Shown here: one piece after another, positions 45,218-51,326 of the stretch
Position numbering within the stretch: position 1 is the stretch's first letter
Layout: the number at the start of each line of letters is the position of its first letter
NCBI GenBank assembly: GCA_964626565.1
Contig: CAZVFX010000002.1
Coordinates: forward strand, 1-64,000
Direction of reading: 5' to 3'
Source of the DNA: CAZVFX01 sp964626565
GTDB taxonomy: Bacteria > Myxococcota_A > UBA9042 > CAIXZC01
DNA: 64,000 nucleotides
Notes under the pieces: model-generated
What the model saw: only the letters and a program-made list of their open reading frames with translations
What the model was told of the DNA's origin: nothing
The model's database searches: none
Program-made: the position numbers and the translations under genes

Positions 45218-45538
45218 ATGGCCGAAACGCCAGCGACGGCAGCCATCGTACAGCGAGTGCTGGAAGTCTTTCCCAACGCCGAGAGGGTTCTGCTTTTTGG
45301 TTCACGGGCAACGGGCAGATTTGCCCCGGACAGCGACCACGATCTTCTGGTTGTTGCATCGACGGATCTACCTCCGGCCAGGCGGGGTGCGGCGGTTCGT
45401 CTGGGACTGAGGGGTTTGCATGGCGCGTTTGATGTCCTGGTTGTCACTCCCGAAGAATACGAGCGGCTTGTGCGATGGAAAAGTACCGTCGTGTACAGAG
45501 CTTCGCAAGAGGGGACGGTCCTCCATGAAGCGGCCTGA
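45218..45538 (+). CDS. MNT-type nucleotidyltransferase antitoxin
   Basis: A 106-residue minimal nucleotidyltransferase. The active-site signature GSRATGRFAPDSDHD has the GS motif and the paired Asp residues. Such MNT proteins pair with HEPN RNases; in the well-studied MntA-HepT system the MNT protein AMPylates and silences the toxin. GGAGGAG precedes ATG 45218. The HEPN gene overlaps by 14 bases, as usual for these pairs. The pair lies between direct repeats, which suggests recent insertion after the btuD gene. Confidence 0.9.
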   Translation: MAETPATAAIVQRVLEVFPNAERVLLFGSRATGRFAPDSDHDLLVVASTDLPPARRGAAVRLGLRGLHGAFDVLVVTPEEYERLVRWKSTVVYRASQEGTVLHEAA

Positions 45539-45929
45539 CGACCCGGAAGTACAAGCATGGCTGGAGAAGGCCCGGGGCGATCTGCGCATGGCGCAACTCG
45601 CGACGGGGACCGAATCGCCTCTTTGGGACCAAGCGTGCTTCCACTCGCAACAAGCGGTGGAGAAATCGCTCAAGGCTCTGCTGGTGGCCGCTGATCTTGA
45701 TGTTCCCCGCACTCATGACCTCGTCCTGCTGTTGGATTCTCTGGCGGAGCGATTGCCCGGCCTGGAGCGGTTCGCCGAATCGGTGGCCCTGCTCACCCAA
45801 TTCGGGGTGACACCGCGATACCCGAGCTTCCTGGCGCCAGAAACCGAGGAAGATGCCCGAGCAGCACTTGGCTCAGCCGAAGAACTGATGAAGCGAATCG
45901 ACGAGCTCCTCCTGCCGGACCATCAGTAG
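45525..45929 (+). CDS. HEPN-domain protein (toxin partner of MNT)
   Basis: A 134-residue all-helical HEPN protein of the PF05168-like kind: ARGDLRMAQLA, then ACFHSQQAVEKSLKALLVA and VPRTHDLVLLLDSLAE, which are the family core. Many HEPN proteins are metal-independent RNases, but the usual Rx4-6H pair is not obvious here, so activity is uncertain. ATG 45525 overlaps the MNT gene. The C-terminal LLPDHQ is encoded by the right arm of the direct repeat and is shared with BtuD. Confidence 0.88.
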   Translation: MKRPDDPEVQAWLEKARGDLRMAQLATGTESPLWDQACFHSQQAVEKSLKALLVAADLDVPRTHDLVLLLDSLAERLPGLERFAESVALLTQFGVTPRYPSFLAPETEEDARAALGSAEELMKRIDELLLPDHQ

Positions 45930-45955
45930 GCGCCCCCGCCACCCCAGCCTCCCAC
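45907..45955. repeat. 49-bp direct repeat, right arm
   Basis: Matches the left arm at 45016-45064. It covers the end of the HEPN gene, its stop codon and the first bases after it. Confidence 0.9.
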
Positions 45956-46028
45956 GCGGATCGCTTGCGATGCGGGCTTTCTGGCTTTCGCCGCCCACAT
46001 GTATTAACATTCCCGACAGGAGGGCGGG

Positions 46029-47228
46029 ATGGATTTTGTGCTGGCCTGCAACTGGGATGAACGGCTGATAGACGTCGCCCGGAAGCACGGCGTGACAGAG
46101 TTGTTCGGAAAACTCCACCACGATCTGGTGGGCGGTGGACGGGCCAGTTTTCTGCTCCCGAAGTTGACTCGAAAGGAAGCGGAAAGATATATTAGCAATG
46201 TCCACGATGCGGGCATCCAGTTCAACTATCTCTTGAACGGCACCTGCCTCGGCAATCGGGAGCTCACCCGGGCCGGTCAGAAGGAACTGGACAGCCTGGT
46301 CGGTTGGGCCTGGGACGCGGGCGTTCGCTGGTTCACCGTCTCCATCCCCTACCTCGCCCGCAAAATCAAGCGCCGCTACCCCGACGCGCACATTGTGGTC
46401 TCCATGATGGCCGGCGTCGAGTCGGTTGAAACCGCGAAATACTGGGAAGAAGCCGGCGCCGAAGTCCTCATCCTCTTCGATTCCAAAGATTTCAACCTGC
46501 TCCGAGCGCTGAAAAAGCATACGGGGCTGAAGCTGGAAGTCGCGGGCAACCTGTCCTGCATGAACAGGTGCCACCAGACCTTCTACCACGGCAACGTCGC
46601 CTCCCATGGCTCCAACGCCTCGGGCACGGGGATGTTCACTCTGCCCGTGTGCGAGACCAGGTGCACCTACATGAAGGTGAAAGAGCCGAGGCGCATCATT
46701 GCGGGGCAGTGGGTGAGGCCCGACGACCTTCACATCTACGACGAGTTGGGTGTCGACCGGTTGAAACTGCTGGACCGCATTTCACCCACGGAGCAGCTCG
46801 AGAAGATCCTCACGGCCTATCGGGAAGGCGTGTACGAGGGCAATCTCGCCGAACTCATCCCCGGCTACCGCCAGGACCGGGTAGACGCCTACCTCAACGC
46901 AAGCCGACTCCCCCGCATGGTGCAGGCGTTTCTGCGCCCCGAGAAATACAATGTGTTCAAGGCGCTGCCATTTGCCCGGCGCAACCGCCAGCCGACCTTT
47001 ACTATCGACAACCGCGCCCTGGACGGTTTTCTGGATGGATTCAGCAAGCGCGATTGCCGCAGTCTTTCTTGCGCCGAGTGTGGGTGGTGCGACCGCTACG
47101 CGGAAAAGGCGATAAGTTTCGACCCCGAGGAGCGAAAGCGATACCTCACTGACGTCGAGAATAATCTCGAAGAGCTTGAAAGCGGCAGCTTCTTCTCGTA
47201 TCTTCCCGCCAACAGGAAGGAAGAATGA
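46029..47228 (+). CDS. U32-family protein, first of a tandem pair
   Basis: A 399-residue TIM-barrel protein of the peptidase U32 family. GIQFNYLLNGTCLGN near residue 62 and NLSCMNRCHQTFYHGN near 178 resemble iron-sulfur U32 proteins such as UbiU, UbiV and TrhP, where four Cys bind a 4Fe-4S cluster. Candidate ligands here are the Cys in SCMNRC and VCETRC. A C-terminal CX4CX2CX2C set (CRSLSCAECGWC) is extra. Members act in hydroxylation of ubiquinone, tRNA or rRNA, not proteolysis. GGAGGGCGGG precedes ATG 46029. The next gene overlaps its stop and encodes a paralog of the same length, so a heterodimer like UbiU-UbiV is plausible. Substrate unknown. Confidence 0.8.
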   Translation: MDFVLACNWDERLIDVARKHGVTELFGKLHHDLVGGGRASFLLPKLTRKEAERYISNVHDAGIQFNYLLNGTCLGNRELTRAGQKELDSLVGWAWDAGVRWFTVSIPYLARKIKRRYPDAHIVVSMMAGVESVETAKYWEEAGAEVLILFDSKDFNLLRALKKHTGLKLEVAGNLSCMNRCHQTFYHGNVASHGSNASGTGMFTLPVCETRCTYMKVKEPRRIIAGQWVRPDDLHIYDELGVDRLKLLDRISPTEQLEKILTAYREGVYEGNLAELIPGYRQDRVDAYLNASRLPRMVQAFLRPEKYNVFKALPFARRNRQPTFTIDNRALDGFLDGFSKRDCRSLSCAECGWCDRYAEKAISFDPEERKRYLTDVENNLEELESGSFFSYLPANRKEE

Positions 47229-48424
47229 AGCTGTCGGCCCCAACCAATTTTGACGATGCGCTAATCGAGCCTCTGGCCGCGGCCGGCGTTCACGAAATCT
47301 ACGGCAAGCTTACCGCGGACGCGGTGGGCGGTGGCCGCACATCCCACGTGCTGCCGCCGGTGGACAAGAAACGGCTCAACGAGCACGCAACCCTGGCTCG
47401 CAAGGCAGGCATCCAGTTCAACTATCTGCTCAACGCCGCGGCCATGGGCGGCATGGAAACCACCGCGGGCGGCTACAAGAGCATTCGCCGGATCCTCGAC
47501 ATGGTGAGTGAACTGGGCCTCAACTCAATTACCGTGTCCAACCCCCTGCTGCTGCAGATTTCCAAACGCCACAACCCCGGCCTCGAGGTGAAAGTGTCCG
47601 CGTTCGCCAACGTGGTCAACGTGTTCCAAGCCCGCCAGTGGGCGGATATGGGCGCCGACGTCATCACCGCTTCCCCCGTTGCGCTGAACCGGGAGTTGAA
47701 GACTCTCGAAGAGATGGCCGGAACTGTGAACGCGGAAATTCAGGTGATCCTCAACAACAACTGCATTCAGTCGTGTGCTTTCTACAACACCCACGCCAAC
47801 CTCCACTCCCACTCGTCGCAGAAAGGGCACTGGTCGAAGGGGTATATGATCGACTACTGCCTGCTCAACTGCAGGACGGCAAGGCTTACTGATCCCGCCC
47901 TATATATCCGGGGTGACTGGATTCGGCCCGAGGATATGGACCTCTACGAATCGCTGGGCATGGAGTATTTCAAGGTGGTGAACCGCTCCAATCCTACCGA
48001 CGTAATCATCCGCCGGGTGCAGGCTTATGCTGCCCGTCGATTCGACGGCAATCTTCTGGAGCTGGTGGAGCACGCGCAGGACCACCGGCAGAAAGGGGCG
48101 GAGAGCGCCGGGGCAAAGCTGCGCATGGCGAGGACGTTTGTGAGACCTACCCTGGTCAATCCCCTGCGGCTGAAAGAGTTCGGCGACCTGGCTTTTCCAC
48201 TGGAGCCGGTGGTGGAGATAGACAACCGGGCGCTGGATGGTTTTATCGATTACTTCAAGGAAAACAGTTGCGCTTCAAAGGGGTGCGACGTGTGCCGCTA
48301 CTGCGAAGAGACCGCGGCCAAAGTGATCAAGATAAACGGGGTCGGTCTTGACGAGTACCGCCAGCGCTACAAGCAGGCGATGGATCGCTTCCTGGACGGC
48401 TACTATTTCAATTGGACAACCTGA
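47225..48424 (+). CDS. U32-family protein, second of a tandem pair
   Basis: A 399-residue paralog of the preceding protein. Shared blocks include VGGGRTSHVLPP, GIQFNYLLNAAAMGG, NNNCIQSCAFYNTHANLHSHSS, YCLLNC, DWIRPEDMDLYESLG and VEIDNRALDGFIDYF. The four internal Cys and the C-terminal CX4CX2CX2C set (CASKGCDVCRYC) are kept, so both partners probably hold iron-sulfur clusters. The start ATG 47225 overlaps the previous stop with GGAAGGAAG upstream, indicating coupled expression in equal amounts. No substrate gene, radical SAM or quinone gene lies directly beside them. It ends about 35 bases before a strong promoter at 48461. Confidence 0.8.
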   Translation: MKLSAPTNFDDALIEPLAAAGVHEIYGKLTADAVGGGRTSHVLPPVDKKRLNEHATLARKAGIQFNYLLNAAAMGGMETTAGGYKSIRRILDMVSELGLNSITVSNPLLLQISKRHNPGLEVKVSAFANVVNVFQARQWADMGADVITASPVALNRELKTLEEMAGTVNAEIQVILNNNCIQSCAFYNTHANLHSHSSQKGHWSKGYMIDYCLLNCRTARLTDPALYIRGDWIRPEDMDLYESLGMEYFKVVNRSNPTDVIIRRVQAYAARRFDGNLLELVEHAQDHRQKGAESAGAKLRMARTFVRPTLVNPLRLKEFGDLAFPLEPVVEIDNRALDGFIDYFKENSCASKGCDVCRYCEETAAKVIKINGVGLDEYRQRYKQAMDRFLDGYYFNWTT

Positions 48425-48460
48425 TAATTTCAAAAACCTAACATTTTGCTCACAAAAGAG

Positions 48461-48488
48461 TTGCTTTCCGGTTTTTCGTCCGTATAAT
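48461..48488 (+). promoter_or_regulatory. Sigma-70 promoter for the lipoprotein-transglutaminase operon
   Basis: TTGCTT (48461-48466), 16-base spacer, perfect TATAAT (48483-48488), about 55 bases before ATG 48544. The same TTGCTT-16 arrangement occurs at 15890-15917. Confidence 0.7.
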
Positions 48489-48543
48489 GCGCCCATTCTT
48501 TGAGTCTGATTGACCGTTCTATATTAATGGCGGGAGGATTGAA

Positions 48544-49398
48544 ATGAAGGTGAAATGGATAGGGATTTTGTTGATGGCGACGGCAGCCTTTGTGCTTGGC
48601 TGCAGCTCTGGCGGCGGCGGCGAGGAAGCTGTGGACCCGGGTAGGAAAGTTGGTAAGGGCGACTGCCCGGATTGCGACCCGGCGGGACCCAGCGCATTTG
48701 AGCAGGCGAACATGGGACTTCGGTTCTACCTGGTCGGCGATGCCTGGCAGGTGGCCTATCAGTTCAAGGTGCGCAACGATATGGCTCGTGAGACCCTGAA
48801 GGCCCAGCAGCTCCCCGCAGAGCCGGCGGAATTGCAGGCGGTTCTCCAGGACAACCGGGTGAGCGTCTCCGACCCTTACCTTTTTGACTATGAAGTGCTG
48901 GCGGTGAACCGGGCCGTAATCGACAACGTCCAGCGGGACGTGGCCAAGGTCAACGTGTCCCAGGGCACGCCCGATGACTTTGCCCAGTTCTCGGCCGACC
49001 GCCTCGACACCCACGAATACGCGCTGCAGTTCGAACTCGATGACCTGTTGCGCCCGGTTCGTGAGACCTTCTTCAACCGGGAATACCCCCACGGCAAGAC
49101 CATCGAGGTCGACAAAGAGTCCTCCCTCTCCGCACTGGAGTCGGGCTCCAACCTGTTCCCTCACACTGTGCCGAGAGTACTGGTAGCGGCTCCGGCGGGC
49201 GAAGTGCCGGTGATGACCGCTGAGCTGGAGGCTATTGCCGACAGCAAGGTCCCCGGGTGGCGGAACGACAGCTACATGAAATACGCCTTCCCCAACGGCG
49301 ACGTGGTCTTCTGGGCCACCGGCAAACCGTGGCCGTTCTACGTGGACAGCCAGCAGGGCTACGGGCTGCTTGTCAACATGACCCTGATGGCACGGTAA
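48544..49398 (+). CDS. Lipoprotein of unknown function upstream of the transglutaminase
   Basis: A 284-residue lipoprotein. Signal ILLMATAAFVLGC with canonical lipobox VLGC (Cys20), then a Gly-rich linker (SSGGGGEEAV) and a small CPDC motif. The mature region has no recognised family and no repeats. GGGAGG sits just upstream of ATG 48544. The gap to the transglutaminase gene is 13 bases, so the two are probably one operon and may act together at the surface; this lipoprotein could be an inhibitor, anchor or substrate, which is inference from position only. Confidence 0.8.
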   Translation: MKVKWIGILLMATAAFVLGCSSGGGGEEAVDPGRKVGKGDCPDCDPAGPSAFEQANMGLRFYLVGDAWQVAYQFKVRNDMARETLKAQQLPAEPAELQAVLQDNRVSVSDPYLFDYEVLAVNRAVIDNVQRDVAKVNVSQGTPDDFAQFSADRLDTHEYALQFELDDLLRPVRETFFNREYPHGKTIEVDKESSLSALESGSNLFPHTVPRVLVAAPAGEVPVMTAELEAIADSKVPGWRNDSYMKYAFPNGDVVFWATGKPWPFYVDSQQGYGLLVNMTLMAR

Positions 49399-49411
49399 AG
49401 GAGGGCCAACA

Positions 49412-51229
49412 ATGAAATTTTCACCAATCGCGATAGCAATAGCCATTATGTTCGCAACGACCAGCGTCTTCGCAGCCTATGAAGACTACAACAAGCGGTA
49501 CGGCGAGTACCGGTTCACCAAGCTGAAGGAGAAGGCCAGCGTTTCCAAGAACGTGTGGGTCGGCTCCTGGTGGGCGTACAAGTCCGACGGCCTGGCCAAT
49601 CGCTTCCGGGCCGGATATGGCGACACCAAGTACCAGCCCCTCGCCGAGGGCGTCGACCGGGATAAGCTCTCTCCCGCCGAGAAGATCGACTGGCTGGAAG
49701 GCCGCTTGGACAAGATTGAATACGACGCGATCAAAGCCTATATCGACAAGAAGGACGAGATCGGCAATGACGTGGACTCCTGGATCGAGGAGCGGCGGGA
49801 GCTGGTCCATACTCTCAACCGCATGATCGAAGAGAACCAGGGCAACGCCGACTTCAATTGGCAGGACACGGAAGAGGGTAAGAAGTACGTCGAATTGGGT
49901 GAGAAGATCGAGGAGAAACAGGGCGAACTCAAAGACCTCGACTTCATCGCTGATACCGCCTACGAATGGGAAATCAAGGAGCACGGCAACTACCAGTTTG
50001 GCGTTGGCAGTTGGTGGGGCCACTGCAACGCCTGGGCCGCGGCGGCCGTCATGGAGCCGGAGCCGGTAAAGGACGCAGTGATCAACGAGATTCCGTTCAA
50101 CGTGGGCGACATCAAGGGACTGCTCACCGAGACGTGGATGGAGTGCAACTCCTCCTTCTTCGGCTCGCGCTGCGATCGCCACAAGGATGAGTCGGATCGG
50201 GAGAAGATCGACTACACCGACGTTACTCCCGCCGCCTTCCACATTTTCTACTCCGATCAGATCGGCAACCTGGACAAGTCCTTCGTCATCGATGCCTACA
50301 CCGGCGACCAGGTTTGGAACCATCCCATCAAGTCCTACTGGGCACAGTGTGAGCCTCAGTACGAGACCCCCGAGGGCGGCGACGCCGCGGCCGAGAAGGT
50401 CGAGGTCAAGCTCACCCACTATGGCGGCTGGTACGGTGGCGACCCGGAGATCAAGGACTTGGGCGAAAAGGATGTCTACCCGGTCTTGTGCTCCACCACC
50501 TTCCACTACGTCAGCGACGGCGTGGGCCACGATGTTCTCACCGAGCCCTACGACTTCGACTCCATGACCCACGACAAGTTCAAGAGCTATCACTCCGGCC
50601 ACTTCCACAAGCGGACGCTGTCGTACGTGCTCTGGCTGACCGCGCCCATGGATGACGATAACGCCCGCATCATCGGCGACGGCGAATGGAATCACGGCGC
50701 CACGTCAGGTTACACCGACCTGCACCCGGACTTCATGTGGCAGCCCACCGGCAACGGCAACGACTCGAATCGTGTTTACGAAAACGAGTTCGTGGACTAC
50801 AACACTCTCATCAACGACCTTCTGCCGCAGATGATCGCCGGTCACGAAGACCCCGAGGTTGAGGGGGCCGAGTTTGCCTCCACCGACACCCCGGTAGAGA
50901 TTCCCGACGCAGCCCCCGGCGGTGTCATGGGAGTGCCCGCAGTCAGCGTCATCAACGTCGACCAGGACGTGACCATCAACGAGCTCACTGTGACCGTTGA
51001 CATCACCCACACCTACGTGGGCGACCTGCAGTTGATCGTGAACCACGACGGAAAAGACGAGATCATCAAACCCTTTGAAGAAGGGGGCGGTGACGACAAC
51101 CTTCAGCGTACCTACGACGTGAAAGCCTATGACGGCAACAGCGCCAAGGGCGAGTGGAAACTCACGGTCATCGACCAGTGGGAGAAGGACACCGGTCGGA
51201 TCAACTCCTGGAAAATCGCGGTTAAGTAG
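49412..51229 (+). CDS. Exported transglutaminase (elicitor-type) with C-terminal P-domain
   Basis: A 605-residue exported enzyme. Signal peptide (IAIAIAIMFATTSVFAA), then an N-terminal charged helical region. The catalytic-type block WWGHCNAWAAAAVMEPEP places a Cys at about residue 205; His in FHIFYSDQIG and Asp in FVIDAYTGDQVWNHP follow at about 276 and 294. This arrangement resembles the transglutaminase family first known from Phytophthora elicitors and also present in bacteria. The last 90 residues form a P/proprotein-convertase-type domain (THTYVGDLQLIVNHDGK, GEWKLTVIDQWEKDTGRI), common at the end of secreted enzymes. Crosslinking of Gln to Lys or other amines outside the cell is the expected reaction. 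GGAGGG precedes ATG 49412. Confidence 0.8.
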   Translation: MKFSPIAIAIAIMFATTSVFAAYEDYNKRYGEYRFTKLKEKASVSKNVWVGSWWAYKSDGLANRFRAGYGDTKYQPLAEGVDRDKLSPAEKIDWLEGRLDKIEYDAIKAYIDKKDEIGNDVDSWIEERRELVHTLNRMIEENQGNADFNWQDTEEGKKYVELGEKIEEKQGELKDLDFIADTAYEWEIKEHGNYQFGVGSWWGHCNAWAAAAVMEPEPVKDAVINEIPFNVGDIKGLLTETWMECNSSFFGSRCDRHKDESDREKIDYTDVTPAAFHIFYSDQIGNLDKSFVIDAYTGDQVWNHPIKSYWAQCEPQYETPEGGDAAAEKVEVKLTHYGGWYGGDPEIKDLGEKDVYPVLCSTTFHYVSDGVGHDVLTEPYDFDSMTHDKFKSYHSGHFHKRTLSYVLWLTAPMDDDNARIIGDGEWNHGATSGYTDLHPDFMWQPTGNGNDSNRVYENEFVDYNTLINDLLPQMIAGHEDPEVEGAEFASTDTPVEIPDAAPGGVMGVPAVSVINVDQDVTINELTVTVDITHTYVGDLQLIVNHDGKDEIIKPFEEGGGDDNLQRTYDVKAYDGNSAKGEWKLTVIDQWEKDTGRINSWKIAVK

Positions 51230-51244
51230 ACGAGAAGCAGTTTT

Positions 51245-51284
51245 CAATTATCAATTCACGGCTAACGGCTAACGGCTAACGGCT
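51245..51284. repeat. Composite heptamer repeat (CAATTNN plus CGGCTAA units)
   Basis: Two CAATTNN heptamers run directly into CGGCTAA units (51259-51279) after the transglutaminase stop. This joins the two repeat types seen separately at 25469 and 13964. Confidence 0.8.
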
Positions 51285-51326
51285 TTACTTGCCTTCGGCG
51301 GCAGTCTGTTCTACTACCAAGGGACT

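Noticed and set aside
45525..45929. Classic Rx4-6H RNase motif in the HEPN protein
   Set aside because: The conserved R-T-H-D block is the PF05168-type core, not Rx4-6H; RNase activity was therefore not claimed.
46029..48424. Collagenase-type proteases
   Set aside because: Characterised U32 proteins with internal Cys ligands are iron-sulfur proteins in hydroxylation of quinones or RNA, and no protease motif is visible.
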